Counted from the first letter of the stretch, positions 17,150 through 26,080 are shown. The stretch: DNA of 64,000 nt from an uncultured Clostridia bacterium (GCA_947627725.1 CANQXE010000013.1:1-64000), one strand, 5' to 3'. Translations and numbers: made by a program. The notes: a model not told the origin generated them from the letters alone.

Positions 17150-17962
17150 ATGGAAAATAAAACAACACAAGATATTTTGGAAAAATATCCATCACTGAAA
17201 AATTTTATTGAAAGAATGTCGGAGGTTGCAGAGGATATACTCTCAAAAGCAGTTGCTCGGTCAAGCGATGAAAACAGAGAATTCAAGGTTGATATTGATA
17301 AATACAATATCCCCGGTGAACCGATTATCAGTTCTGCTCTGCTTGACAGTATGCTGACAGACAGCGGAATGGTTGAGGATACAATCCTGCACGATGACAG
17401 TATTGAACTGTGTTTAACTGAACAGGCATTAAAAACCCGACACAGAGAATGCTATGATGCAAATTGTGCAATAGATTTAGAAATTATCTGTGCCAAGCAC
17501 GCACTTTGGATTTATGACGAAGAAGGCGGCGAGTGTGCAGACTTTTCAAATTGCCTGCTTGAAAATGTTAATTTATCAAACTGTAATTTATGTGGTGCTG
17601 ATTTCAGCGGTGCAGTTTTTATCAATTGCAATCTTGACGATGCATCAATGTGCGATACAGATTTCAAAGAATCAAAATTCAAACAGTGCAGTTTAAGACA
17701 CTTTACGGCAGAGGAATCTGACTTTACAGGTTCGGATTTTTATAACTGTGATTTAAGAGGTGCTTGCTTCACACACAGCAATTATACAAACGGCAAAATG
17801 ACTGACTGCAATTTTCATGAAGCAAGTTTTATGAACTGCTGTCTTGAATCATGGATTACTACAGACTGCAATCTTAAAATTGCAGATATGAGGAATGTCA
17901 GTTATGAAGAATCGGAATGGCTTGAAGATAATAATGAATGTATGTCTATGGGAGGTATGTAA
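17150..17962 (+). CDS. Pentapeptide-repeat protein
   Basis: A 270-residue protein with strong ribosome site (GGGGAGGTGACAATTAA). Residues 1-120 are an N-terminal domain of the kind seen in ICE accessory proteins. Residues ~125-255 are pentapeptide repeats (LxxCNL, ADFSG, CNLDD, SDFYNCDL, ACF, CNFHEASF) that should fold as a right-handed quadrilateral beta-helix. Such helices can mimic DNA and inhibit DNA-binding enzymes, but that role is not shown here. It ends ECMSMGGM, another methionine-terminated tail. The next gene starts immediately after the stop. Confidence 0.82.
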   Translation: MENKTTQDILEKYPSLKNFIERMSEVAEDILSKAVARSSDENREFKVDIDKYNIPGEPIISSALLDSMLTDSGMVEDTILHDDSIELCLTEQALKTRHRECYDANCAIDLEIICAKHALWIYDEEGGECADFSNCLLENVNLSNCNLCGADFSGAVFINCNLDDASMCDTDFKESKFKQCSLRHFTAEESDFTGSDFYNCDLRGACFTHSNYTNGKMTDCNFHEASFMNCCLESWITTDCNLKIADMRNVSYEESEWLEDNNECMSMGGM

Positions 17963-18193
17963 ATGAAAAAAGTATCTGTAACCGTTCAGTATGACGAGGA
18001 AAAGCTCTCAACAATTAAAATCTGTATGGAGAAAAAAGGACTGAACATCAATGATGAAATCATTAAATTTATTGACAGTCAGTATACAAAGCAAGTCCCT
18101 GCTCAGGTCAGGGACTTTTTTAACATGAAGGCTGAATCCGAAAGAAAGATTATATCAAAAACCAATACACAGCCGAAAGGAGATAAAAAATGA
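17963..18193 (+). CDS. DUF6103-like small protein
   Basis: A 76-residue protein beginning MKKVSVTVQYDEEKLSTIKI and continuing VPAQVRDFFNMKAES, the DUF6103 pattern common in ICEs. It resembles a ribbon-helix-helix-like start, so a DNA-binding or regulatory role is possible, unproven. It starts directly after the pentapeptide gene's stop and overlaps the following gene by four bases, so the three are co-translated. Confidence 0.7.
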   Translation: MKKVSVTVQYDEEKLSTIKICMEKKGLNINDEIIKFIDSQYTKQVPAQVRDFFNMKAESERKIISKTNTQPKGDKK

Positions 18194-18822
18194 GTAATGA
18201 CGGTGTGGAATTTGTAAAAGCAAAACTCCTTGCTGACGGCTGGCAATGGAAAATTTATGATGACGGTTCCGGGCATCTTGAAAATGCCGAAGGCAAATCC
18301 TATTTCAGTTTTGATTATGTCACTCAGGAATATGTTGACCTGAATAGGAAATGGCGGTTTATGTCATATTATCCCGACTCAACTCCAATGGATATGTTCA
18401 TGGCTGAAATGGAAATGGATATTGTGAAATCGGGTATAGCTGAGTACAGTAATGCGTTTCAGAGAATTATTGATTTACAAAACAGGCTTTATCATTTTGA
18501 CAGATACAGCTTCTCTCCGTCATTCAGAGATTATATGAATGTGTATAATCACATAGATGAAATGTATTCCGTTTTACTTGAATACGAAAAAGCTGCAAAA
18601 ATTGAAAACGAACTTGATTTGAGTATGGTAAATAAGCTCGGCGAATTCTATTCCAATTATGCAATCTGTAATTTATTAACCGACAGCCATATCGGAATAC
18701 TGATTGATGCAGTAGAAATAGAACGGGATTGGGGGCAAGATGTTCCTGCAAAAGTTTATAATATCTATGAATTAATTTGTTTGGAACAAGGTGAAAATGA
18801 AGCACCAACAATGCAAATGTGA
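18190..18822 (+). CDS. Conserved ICE protein of unknown function
   Basis: A 210-residue soluble protein, ATGA-overlapped with the upstream gene. The N-terminal ~60 residues (LADGWQWKIYDDGSGHLENAEGK) look like a small beta domain; the rest is helical. No catalytic motif is recognised. It ends QGENEAPTMQM, matching the acidic, methionine-terminated tails of neighbouring soluble proteins. The next gene starts 9 bases later. Confidence 0.62.
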   Translation: MSNDGVEFVKAKLLADGWQWKIYDDGSGHLENAEGKSYFSFDYVTQEYVDLNRKWRFMSYYPDSTPMDMFMAEMEMDIVKSGIAEYSNAFQRIIDLQNRLYHFDRYSFSPSFRDYMNVYNHIDEMYSVLLEYEKAAKIENELDLSMVNKLGEFYSNYAICNLLTDSHIGILIDAVEIERDWGQDVPAKVYNIYELICLEQGENEAPTMQM

Positions 18823-18831
18823 GGTGTAAGT

Positions 18832-19104
18832 ATGAACTACAAAGATTTTACAATCATAACCTTTACATCAAATAACATTCAAAAGTGTAATAAACGATAT
18901 AATGGTTTTAACTGTTCCATCTATTCAAAGTATGATAAAAAGTGTAATACTCCTTTGGATTGCTTTGATATTGTTGTCGGCTATGACATAAAGGGAAACA
19001 AATACAACGAAATAATATTATTCGTTCATTCGTATATAGATAATAACTATGATGAGTTAATTGAACTTGAAAACAGTTATTTTTGTAACAATACATTATC
19101 GTAG
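18832..19104 (+). CDS. Small protein of unknown function
   Basis: A 90-residue protein after GAGGTGTAAGTATG. It is AT-rich, with CFDIVVGYDIKGNKYNEIILFV in the middle, resembling a small beta sheet. No family recognised. It has no methionine-ended tail. It lies at the end of the pentapeptide-led operon. Confidence 0.5.
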   Translation: MNYKDFTIITFTSNNIQKCNKRYNGFNCSIYSKYDKKCNTPLDCFDIVVGYDIKGNKYNEIILFVHSYIDNNYDELIELENSYFCNNTLS

Positions 19105-19180
19105 TTATAACTTACACTTTTGCACAAAGGATTGAAAAATAAAAAATTGATGATTGAATTAAACGGAGGGTTAACTATGA

Positions 19181-19429
19181 ATGGAAATAAATGATATGAA
19201 AGAATTAATTGAAAAAATTATAAATTACTGTTATAAATCAGACGAAGAAATATATTGGATTCCGTTTGAAAGAATATTTGATAACAGTGAATTTGACGAA
19301 AATATTGTTAACAGTATAAAAGATAATCTTAATGAACACAAAGATGTTAAAATTTGTGATACATGGGATTATTGTTTCTTTGTACAAGTACATAGATTTT
19401 GTGAACAGGAGGAAGAAAGTGAACGGTAA
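19181..19429 (+). CDS. Small protein of unknown function
   Basis: An 82-residue acidic helical protein. Its ATG is 11 bases after GGAGG; a better-spaced ATG four bases upstream opens a different frame that stops after five codons, so a short decoy peptide overlaps the start. The end overlaps the HTH gene by eleven bases. No family is recognised; the coupling suggests a joint role in regulating or maintaining the element. Confidence 0.5.
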   Translation: MEINDMKELIEKIINYCYKSDEEIYWIPFERIFDNSEFDENIVNSIKDNLNEHKDVKICDTWDYCFFVQVHRFCEQEEESER

Positions 19430-19748
19430 TTTCTATCAAATGCCTAATAATATATTTTCTTTCAATCTAAACAAATATGAAATTGCAGTATACTCATATC
19501 TTGTTTGCTGTGCCGGAAGGAAAAAAGAATGCTGGCCCAGTCTAACAACAATATCAAGAGTGCTTGGAATTTCAAGAGGATCAGCAGTAAAGGCTATCGA
19601 CAGGTTAGTCCAGCTAAGACTTGTAGATCGTATACAGGTTATGAAGGAAAATAAAAACGGAATGATGGTTATGAGAAATAACCATTATCTGATTCTCCCA
19701 TTCGATGACGCATGGGAATTTTTTATTAATAACGGCGTTTACCACTAA
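19419..19748 (+). CDS. Helix-turn-helix protein, replication-initiator-like
   Basis: A 109-residue protein with GTG start after GGAGGAAGAAA; longer in-frame starts upstream lack a ribosome site. It begins GNFYQMPNNIF and carries a winged HTH (CWPSLTTISRVLGISRGSAVKAIDRLVQLRLV). Proteins of this type precede relaxase genes in many ICEs and mobilizable elements, as at 30760 here, and probably regulate transfer or act in element replication. The family call is by pattern and context. Confidence 0.75.
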   Translation: MNGNFYQMPNNIFSFNLNKYEIAVYSYLVCCAGRKKECWPSLTTISRVLGISRGSAVKAIDRLVQLRLVDRIQVMKENKNGMMVMRNNHYLILPFDDAWEFFINNGVYH

Positions 19749-19946
19749 CAATATGTTGGTTACATAGTGAACGGTAATAAATAAACAAAATGAATAAAAC
19801 AAATTTAAAACCCTTCTGTCCGCCGATTTAAGAGAACTTAAAATGAGGTTGAGCAAGGGATACCATTTAAAAATAAAAATCGATTATAGAGGAAAATTGA
19901 GCCAAAAATACGGCACTTCTTCTCCAAAATGAAGGGAGTTGACAAA

Positions 19947-20105
19947 GTGAGAAATGATATGGCATTTTTCAGAACCGAAAAAGGAAAAATAGCATACAGC
20001 AAACACTGTTTGCGTTGCATTAACAAGTGTAAACAGAGTTTCAGGGTAGAACTGATTTCATGTCCAAAATACAAAAGATATGAAAAAATCAGAAAAAAAG
20101 AATAG
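19947..20105 (+). CDS. Small cysteine-rich zinc-ribbon-like protein
   Basis: A 52-residue frame with GTG start after GGGAGTTGACAAA. It begins RNDMAFFRTEKGKIAYSK and has four cysteines in a C-x2-C-x3-C ... C pattern (CLRCINKC and SCPKY), fitting a small zinc ribbon. The same type of short protein recurs upstream of relaxosome genes in Clostridia ICEs. A role in binding oriT or regulation is possible, not shown. Confidence 0.6.
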   Translation: MRNDMAFFRTEKGKIAYSKHCLRCINKCKQSFRVELISCPKYKRYEKIRKKE

Positions 20106-20300
20106 AACTCTTCAGGTTCTGGTTCTGTGCAGGAATAAGGAACTGCGCCGTAAACGCAGTTCCAACTCACATCGTCGAGCAATGCTCGCCGATTTTCAAC
20201 AAATAAAATATACGCTGTTAAAAATACAATTAAGCGTACAAAATCAGAAATATATAATAACGGTAACAATAAAAATGTATGCCGAAAGGGTGTGGTAAAT
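20106..20300. other. Candidate origin of transfer of the ICE
   Basis: The region directly before the relaxosome genes holds two inverted repeats: GGAACTGCG/CGCAGTTCC at 20139-20163 and CGAGC/GCTCG at 20176-20188, followed by an AT-rich stretch. Position upstream of the accessory protein and relaxase genes, with no coding frame, fits an oriT. The nick site cannot be fixed by eye. Confidence 0.55.
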
Positions 20301-20726
20301 ATGGAAATTAAAGATACTCCCTTTTCAGAAAAAGGTCGATATTCATTGTGGCTGTCTAATGAAAATATAAAAAAGGCTGATATGGTTTATCCACTTGATC
20401 ACTGTAAAAGTCGCTCAGAATTTATAGACAGAGCAATACGATTTTACTGTGGATATGTTGAAAGCAGTATTGCAGAGGATTATATCGCAGATGTATTTGT
20501 ACAAACTTTGTTTCCTAAACTTGATAACATGAAAAAGGATTTAATAAAATCCGTATACAATATGGCTTTGCAATTATCAATGCTGATACACTTTGAAGCT
20601 GCATCATGTGATTACAATGATGAAGAATTAAGGCAATTAAGAAACAAGTGTATTGTGGATATAAAAAGAGCTCAAGGCGTAATAGATTTTGAAAAAGCAA
20701 TTCATTATCAGCGAGGTGACGAATGA
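20301..20726 (+). CDS. Relaxosome accessory protein, ribbon-helix-helix-like
   Basis: A 141-residue protein, likely starting at ATG after AAAGGGTG (a GTG nine bases upstream is possible). The N-terminal RYSLWLSNENIKKADMVYPLDHCKSRSEFIDRAIRFYCGYV looks like a ribbon-helix-helix DNA-binding unit with a helical extension, as in MobC-type accessory proteins. It overlaps the relaxase gene by four bases, so both should act at the adjacent oriT candidate. Confidence 0.7.
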   Translation: MEIKDTPFSEKGRYSLWLSNENIKKADMVYPLDHCKSRSEFIDRAIRFYCGYVESSIAEDYIADVFVQTLFPKLDNMKKDLIKSVYNMALQLSMLIHFEAASCDYNDEELRQLRNKCIVDIKRAQGVIDFEKAIHYQRGDE

Positions 20727-22579
20727 ATCAACTGATTGTTAAGTGGAGATATATGAGTCCCGACTCGAAAGCCAATGCAAAAAACTTAATAAAATATATT
20801 GCTAAAAGAGATGGTGTTGAATTCACTGATGAATGTTGGAGAGGTAAAAAGGTTACTAAATATCAGGAAGAACTGATTAAACAGTTAATATCTGACTTTC
20901 CTTCCGCAATTAATTCAAAAGAATACAAAATATATTTTGAAAAAGGAACAAGGGGTTCTGCCTCTGATTTAATTACGCAAACTCTTGATTACAACTTGGA
21001 TATGATTGCAAAAAGAGAAAATTATGTTGACTACATAGCTCACAGACCGGGAGTAGAAACATACGGAAAGCACGGACTATTTTCAGATGTTAATATTCCT
21101 GTTGATAATCTTGATAAAATTGCAACCCGAGTTGCAAATCAAAAAGATAATGTTCATACATATATTATTTCTCTTTCAAGAGAAGATGCCATACGGCTTG
21201 GATATGATAACGCTGAAAAGTGGATGAGTTTAGTCAGAGAAAACAAAATGAATTTTGCAAAAGCACTTGGAATACCCTACTCCGATTTAGAATGGTACGG
21301 TGCTTTCCATAACGAATCCTATCATCCACATGTGCATCTCGTAATGTTTTCAAAGAGTCAAAAAGCATTTATAACAAAAGACCGTCTTGAACAGTTAAAG
21401 ATGAGTTTATCAAGGCAAATTTTTGCTGATGACAGAATTGAAATATACAAAGAACAAAACAAACTCAGATCTCAAATGAATGACACTGTAAAAGATAAAA
21501 TTGATTTACTCATTTCTTCAATCAACAGCGGAGATTTTCAAAATGATAATATTGAAAAAACATTGATTGAATTATCAGAACTGCTTAAAGATTACAAAGG
21601 CAAAACCGTATATGGTTATCTTCCGCAGCCTATGAAACGAAAAATAAATTTCATTGTTGATGAACTTGAAAAGGATGAAAACATTTCTGAATTATATAAT
21701 CTATGGTGCAAATACAATGATAAAATAATAGAAATGTATCAGCAGACAAAAACCGAATACATTCCGTTATCTCAAAACAAAACCTTTAAGCCTTTAAAAA
21801 ATATAATCATCAGAGAGGCACTCAATATTTGCCGTGATGAAATATCATTTGATGATATTGAAGTTGAGAATGACGAACCCATTGATGATGAATACACTGG
21901 CAAAACATTTTACGAAACTCATCCCGGACTTTATGAATATCAAATGGCAAAAATGTATTTAAATATTAATTCAGAAAGCTACGATATTGTACTCGGTATT
22001 AAATATCTAAAAGAGTCTGCTGATTTAGGATATGAATTTGCACTTTACAAACTCGGCAAATTCTATATGGATGGTGAATATATAAAAAAGGATTTGCATA
22101 AGGCAGAAGAATTATTATTAAAAGCAAGTGCTATGGATAACTGCTATGCACAATACAGATTAGCAAAGTTATATTTTGGTAATAATAGTGATTTATTTAA
22201 TTCGGATAAAGGATTAGATTATCTATTCAAATCCGCATCAAATGGATACAAATATGCTTTATATCAGCTTGGTAAAATCTATTACAATGGAAAATATGTT
22301 GAGAAAGATATCAGCAAGTCTATTCAATATTTAATATCTGCCGCTGAAAAAGATTGTGAATGTGCTGAAAAACTACTTGAGTATATAACAAATTCCGAAT
22401 ATAAAAACAGCAGGAACATACAGAGTTACTCTGCTGTTCTTGCTGTTTTAAATGATTTATCCAAATTGTTCAAAAAAGAATTTGATAAAAAATACAAACT
22501 TTCTCCTCATACTGATAGAAAAACTCTTCAAAAAATCAATGAGAAGAAACAGGCTCAAGGCTTAAAATCATCAATGTGA
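20723..22579 (+). CDS. MOBP-type relaxase fused to Sel1-like repeats
   Basis: A 618-residue protein. Residues 1-230 form the relaxase: candidate catalytic Tyr residues near YVDYIAHRPGVETYGKHGLF, and the metal-binding histidines in GAFHNESYHPHVHLVMF. This domain should nick oriT and remain bound to the transferred strand. Residues ~395-560 hold Sel1-like helical repeats (YKLGKFYMDGEYIKKDLHKAEELLLKAS-type units), likely protein-contact surfaces. It ends QGLKSSM, sharing the methionine-terminated tail. The four-base overlap with the accessory gene indicates an operon. Confidence 0.88.
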   Translation: MNQLIVKWRYMSPDSKANAKNLIKYIAKRDGVEFTDECWRGKKVTKYQEELIKQLISDFPSAINSKEYKIYFEKGTRGSASDLITQTLDYNLDMIAKRENYVDYIAHRPGVETYGKHGLFSDVNIPVDNLDKIATRVANQKDNVHTYIISLSREDAIRLGYDNAEKWMSLVRENKMNFAKALGIPYSDLEWYGAFHNESYHPHVHLVMFSKSQKAFITKDRLEQLKMSLSRQIFADDRIEIYKEQNKLRSQMNDTVKDKIDLLISSINSGDFQNDNIEKTLIELSELLKDYKGKTVYGYLPQPMKRKINFIVDELEKDENISELYNLWCKYNDKIIEMYQQTKTEYIPLSQNKTFKPLKNIIIREALNICRDEISFDDIEVENDEPIDDEYTGKTFYETHPGLYEYQMAKMYLNINSESYDIVLGIKYLKESADLGYEFALYKLGKFYMDGEYIKKDLHKAEELLLKASAMDNCYAQYRLAKLYFGNNSDLFNSDKGLDYLFKSASNGYKYALYQLGKIYYNGKYVEKDISKSIQYLISAAEKDCECAEKLLEYITNSEYKNSRNIQSYSAVLAVLNDLSKLFKKEFDKKYKLSPHTDRKTLQKINEKKQAQGLKSSM

Positions 22580-22650
22580 TATGAATTATATTGATTTTGG
22601 TAAACTATATGAGTATAATAATATTAGAAAACACGGAAAGGATAGGTATT

Positions 22651-22998
22651 ATGCGTAACTCAATAAAGACATCCGACCACCGCAAATGGAAAATTTGCAT
22701 TGACAATCCATTTATGAACTGCGAATATATTCATCCTCTGCAACAAAAAAGAGTCGCCCAGCTTATTGAACATTTAAAAAATGATAACAATATCAATATG
22801 ATTATTATCTTCGGTTCAAGCGTTACAAGCAGATGCCATACAGACAGTGATGTTGACATATACTGCGACATAAACGAAAAGAAACGAGTAATAAACAAAT
22901 ATCTTGACTTTCCTTATGACTTAATAACCAATTTCAGCGTTGATGATATTTTATATAATGAAATTTGTGAGAAAGGAGTAATCGTATATGAAAACTGA
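22651..22998 (+). CDS. MNT-type nucleotidyltransferase antitoxin
   Basis: A 115-residue minimal nucleotidyltransferase. The start at ATG after GAAAGGATAGG is preferred to an upstream one. It carries the GSx10DxD motif exactly: FGSS..., then DVDIYCD. In HEPN-MNT pairs the MNT protein neutralises the HEPN toxin by adding AMP. It overlaps the HEPN gene by 11 bases. Here the pair sits between relaxase and coupling protein, suggesting element maintenance or defence. Confidence 0.82.
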   Translation: MRNSIKTSDHRKWKICIDNPFMNCEYIHPLQQKRVAQLIEHLKNDNNINMIIIFGSSVTSRCHTDSDVDIYCDINEKKRVINKYLDFPYDLITNFSVDDILYNEICEKGVIVYEN

Positions 22999-23434
22999 AG
23001 AAACTTATCGTGATAAAGCCATAAAAAATTTTGAAGTTGCAAAGCTAATCAGAAATCAGCTTTCATTGAACAATCCTGATGATTCATATATAAATATAAT
23101 AGGTTATCATTTACAGCAATCAATTGAATTTTGGATTAAATGTGAACTTATGGAAAACGGAATTGCATTTCCTAAAACACATAACATAACTCAATTGATT
23201 ATGCTTGCAAATGATAATGATGTTGATTTAAATATTTCCGAATATCTTGATGACCATAGCGAAATGTTTACTGAATGGGAAAGTCATTCCAGATATGTTA
23301 TGGGATACCGAATTGAACTGAGAAAAATTGATAGAGCAATAGATGAAATATCTAATTGCTTTGAACATTATTTCAATTCACTTAACGATAGTGAAACCGA
23401 AGAACAAGGTTGTTCAATGGATATCAATATGTAA
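22988..23434 (+). CDS. HEPN-domain toxin of a HEPN-MNT pair
   Basis: A 148-residue helical protein with HEPN features: YHLQQSIEFWIKCELMENG and KTHNITQLIMLA. HEPN toxins are usually ribonucleases using an Rx4-6H motif; that motif is not clear here, so activity may be lost or use different residues. It overlaps the MNT gene, the usual two-gene arrangement. It ends EEQGCSMDINM, again with terminal methionine. A terminator follows. Confidence 0.8.
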   Translation: MKTEETYRDKAIKNFEVAKLIRNQLSLNNPDDSYINIIGYHLQQSIEFWIKCELMENGIAFPKTHNITQLIMLANDNDVDLNISEYLDDHSEMFTEWESHSRYVMGYRIELRKIDRAIDEISNCFEHYFNSLNDSETEEQGCSMDINM

Positions 23435-23453
23435 AATTGAATAATCATATATC

Positions 23454-23497
23454 AAAATGCAATTGGTTACGAAATATTACCAACTGCATTTTTTTAT
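23454..23497 (+). terminator. Rho-independent terminator
   Basis: AAATGCAATTGGT and ACCAACTGCATTT form the stem (one bulge) before a seven-T run; it separates the HEPN gene from the coupling protein gene. Confidence 0.8.
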
Positions 23498-23524
23498 AAT
23501 ATAAATATTTACGGAGGCGATAAC

Positions 23525-25297
23525 ATACAAACAAATTTAATACCATTAATTATTGCTGCAACAGTGATGGGATTGATTTTTCTTCTCATCACTGTTTTTT
23601 CATACATATACAGTTTGAACAGCATAAAAAGCAAAACAGTAGGTGACGGACAGTATGGTACTGCTCGCTTTGCTACAAAATCTGAAATACAGAAAACATA
23701 TAAAATAATTCCATACGATGTGGAACTTTGGAGAAGAGGACAAAATCTTCCCGAAATCCAGGGAACACTTGTCGGGCAGAAAACAATAGGTAAAAAAACA
23801 TATGCTTTGATAGATGATGGTGATGTTCACAGCCTTATGATTGGTGCAGCCGGAGTCGGAAAGACAGCATACTTTTTGTATCCCAATCTGGAATATGCCT
23901 GTGCAGCAGGTATGAGTTACATAACCTCCGATACAAAGGGAGACCTCTTTCGTCATTATGGAATGATTGCCAAAGAATACTATGGATACAATGTATCAGT
24001 TATAGATTTGAGAAATCCGACTAAATCTGACGGGTTTAATCTTCTGCATCTCGTAAACAAGTATATGGATTTATGGAAAGAAAACCTCGATAACTTATCA
24101 TACAAGGCAAAGGCAGAAAAGTATTCAAAGATAACATCAAAAACAATCATATCCAGCGGTGGAGATAATGCATCATACGGACAAAATGCATATTTCTATG
24201 ATGCAGCCGAGGGATTACTGACATCTGCAATCCTGTTAGTTTCTGAATTCTGCAAAAAAGAAGAAAGGCATATCATAACCGTTTTCAAAGTACTTCAGGA
24301 ACTGATGAGCAAAGATGAAAAGACTAAAGAAAGCGGTTTTAAAAAGATACTTGAACTATTGCCGAATGAACACAAAGCAAAATGGTTTGCAGGATCCGCA
24401 CTCAGCACATCAGATCAGTCAATGGCATCTGTCGTATCAACGGCATTATCAAGGCTCAATGCTTTTCTCGACAGCGAAATGGAACAGATTCTTTGTTTTG
24501 ATACTTCAATAGATGCAGAGAAATTCTGCAATGAAAAGTCCGCTATCTTCCTTGTAATGCCTGAAGAAGATTCAAGTAAATATTTTATGATTTCGTTAAT
24601 TGTTCAACAGTTATACAGAGAAATACTTTCAATAGCAGATGAGAACAAAGGTAAACTGAAAAACAGAGTAATGATGTATCTTGATGAGATGGGAACAATA
24701 CCTAAAATTGAATCAGCAGAAATGATGTTTTCCGCCTCCCGTTCAAGACGAATATCAATTATAGCCATCATACAGTCCTTTGCTCAGCTCAATCAAAATT
24801 ATGGTGAACATGGTGCAGAAATCATTGTAGATAACTGCCAGCTTACAATATTCGGTGGATTCGCTCCAAACTCAAAATCTGCTGAAATATTATCAAAGGC
24901 AATGGGAAGCAGAACAGTAATGTCCGGTTCCGTCAGCAAAAGCAAAAACGATCCATCGCAATCATTACAGATGATTGAAAGACCTTTAATGACACCTGAT
25001 GAACTTAAATCTATGCCAAAAGGACAATTCATTGTTATGAAAACAGGAACAAATCCTATGATATCAAAACTAAAATTGTTCTTTAAGTGGGGCATCAAAT
25101 TTGGTGAAGAGGTTTACGAGATTGAAGATAGAGGCAACAGAATTGTCAAATACTCTGACAAAGATGCACTTACAAAAGAGATTCTGAAAAAGTATCCTAT
25201 AAGCAAAAAATCATATGATGAAACATTCCCAAATGACAGTCCACAACCACATAATAATTCAGGCAGAAAAAGGAATCCTCCAAGAAACAGTGAATAA
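23525..25297 (+). CDS. VirD4/TraG type IV coupling protein, apparent ATA start
   Basis: About 590 residues. The well-placed initiation codon after GGAGG (7-base spacing) is ATA; the first standard start (GTG/ATG, 23564) would lie 40 bases further and cut the first membrane helix. Residues 4-28 form that helix. Walker A is GAAGVGKT at residues 107-114; Walker B is VMMYLDEMGT near residue 385, followed by the SRSRRISIIAIIQSFAQL motif of TraG/VirD4. It recruits the relaxase-DNA complex and any protein cargo to the secretion channel. It is a candidate reader of the shared C-terminal tails. Confidence 0.92.
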   Translation: MQTNLIPLIIAATVMGLIFLLITVFSYIYSLNSIKSKTVGDGQYGTARFATKSEIQKTYKIIPYDVELWRRGQNLPEIQGTLVGQKTIGKKTYALIDDGDVHSLMIGAAGVGKTAYFLYPNLEYACAAGMSYITSDTKGDLFRHYGMIAKEYYGYNVSVIDLRNPTKSDGFNLLHLVNKYMDLWKENLDNLSYKAKAEKYSKITSKTIISSGGDNASYGQNAYFYDAAEGLLTSAILLVSEFCKKEERHIITVFKVLQELMSKDEKTKESGFKKILELLPNEHKAKWFAGSALSTSDQSMASVVSTALSRLNAFLDSEMEQILCFDTSIDAEKFCNEKSAIFLVMPEEDSSKYFMISLIVQQLYREILSIADENKGKLKNRVMMYLDEMGTIPKIESAEMMFSASRSRRISIIAIIQSFAQLNQNYGEHGAEIIVDNCQLTIFGGFAPNSKSAEILSKAMGSRTVMSGSVSKSKNDPSQSLQMIERPLMTPDELKSMPKGQFIVMKTGTNPMISKLKLFFKWGIKFGEEVYEIEDRGNRIVKYSDKDALTKEILKKYPISKKSYDETFPNDSPQPHNNSGRKRNPPRNSE

Positions 25298-25385
25298 CAA
25301 ATACGCACTTTTGCTCCACAAATTAACATTCAAATATTTAATATCATATATTAACTGTTAGAATGTCTAAAAAGGAGATGGTATT

Positions 25386-25544
25386 ATGGAGAAAATAAAA
25401 CTATTTTCTAAAAAAACATTTGAAAAAATATGTTTCTTTTTATTCGCCGTATTCTTTATTGCAACATATCCTTGGTATAAGAAAGCAAAATATGAAATGG
25501 ACAACATATCGGATGATGAAATATTCAGGGAGGAATTATTGTGA
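25386..25544 (+). CDS. Small membrane-associated protein
   Basis: A 52-residue protein starting at ATG after AAAGGAGATGGTATT. One hydrophobic segment (KICFFLFAVFFIATYPWY, ~residues 14-31) is followed by a charged tail with DNISDDEIFREEL. It overlaps the next small gene by four bases. No family is recognised; the tandem pair of short one-span proteins (both with a YPWY/YPFY segment) looks like a duplication. Confidence 0.55.
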   Translation: MEKIKLFSKKTFEKICFFLFAVFFIATYPWYKKAKYEMDNISDDEIFREELL

Positions 25545-25702
25545 AAAAAATAAAAGAGTTTTTTGAAAGCATAATTGAAATATTTGAAGGATTAATTCTC
25601 ATAATTATTCTTGTATTCGGATATCCTTTCTACAAAAAACCGTTAAAAGAAATGTGGAAATCTTTCATTGAACACAGGAATAAAGACAGAGATGGATATT
25701 AA
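25541..25702 (+). CDS. Small membrane-associated protein
   Basis: A 53-residue protein with GTG start overlapping the previous stop. Layout mirrors its neighbour: short charged start, hydrophobic span (GLILIIILVFGYPFY), basic/acidic tail. Function unknown. The shared aromatic segment suggests the two proteins are related and may act together. Confidence 0.5.
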   Translation: MKKIKEFFESIIEIFEGLILIIILVFGYPFYKKPLKEMWKSFIEHRNKDRDGY

Positions 25703-25770
25703 TAATTATATTAATAAACTCCTATGCACAAATGAGTGTATAGGAGCTTTACTATTATATGGAGAAGTTT

Positions 25771-25983
25771 ATGAAAAACAAAATAGAAATAAAATCAATA
25801 GCTAGTCACATTACATCACAGGAAGGACAATATCTTTTCAGTGCAAGTGAAATATCGAAAATACTTGGTGTATGCAAAGATACAACAAGAGAGATTTGCA
25901 AAAATCTTGAACCTGCAGAATTCGGTAGAATAAAGAAATATTTTATCATTGATATACTTGAGTTCATGTATAAAAAGAAGTAA
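25771..25983 (+). CDS. Excisionase-like HTH protein of the ICE
   Basis: A 70-residue DNA-binding protein. The ATG at 25771 is preferred because GGAGAAG lies right before it; an ATG twelve bases earlier has no ribosome site. The HTH is in LFSASEISKILGVCKDTTREICKNL, and the C-terminus reads KYFIIDILEFMYKKK. It is related to the protein at 32710. Position just before the integrase fits an Xis, which favours excision. Confidence 0.78.
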   Translation: MKNKIEIKSIASHITSQEGQYLFSASEISKILGVCKDTTREICKNLEPAEFGRIKKYFIIDILEFMYKKK

Positions 25984-26080
25984 AAAAATAGTCTCTAATT
26001 TTGTTGGTATTGGTGATGGATAAATAAATCTCTTTGTGGTAGTGTTGGTGTTACCAAAGAACAAATAAGGAGGCAAAATT

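Noticed and set aside
21901-22390. CRISPR-like periodicity
   Set aside because: The periodic signal comes from the Sel1-like protein repeats of the relaxase; there are no identical DNA repeats with spacers.
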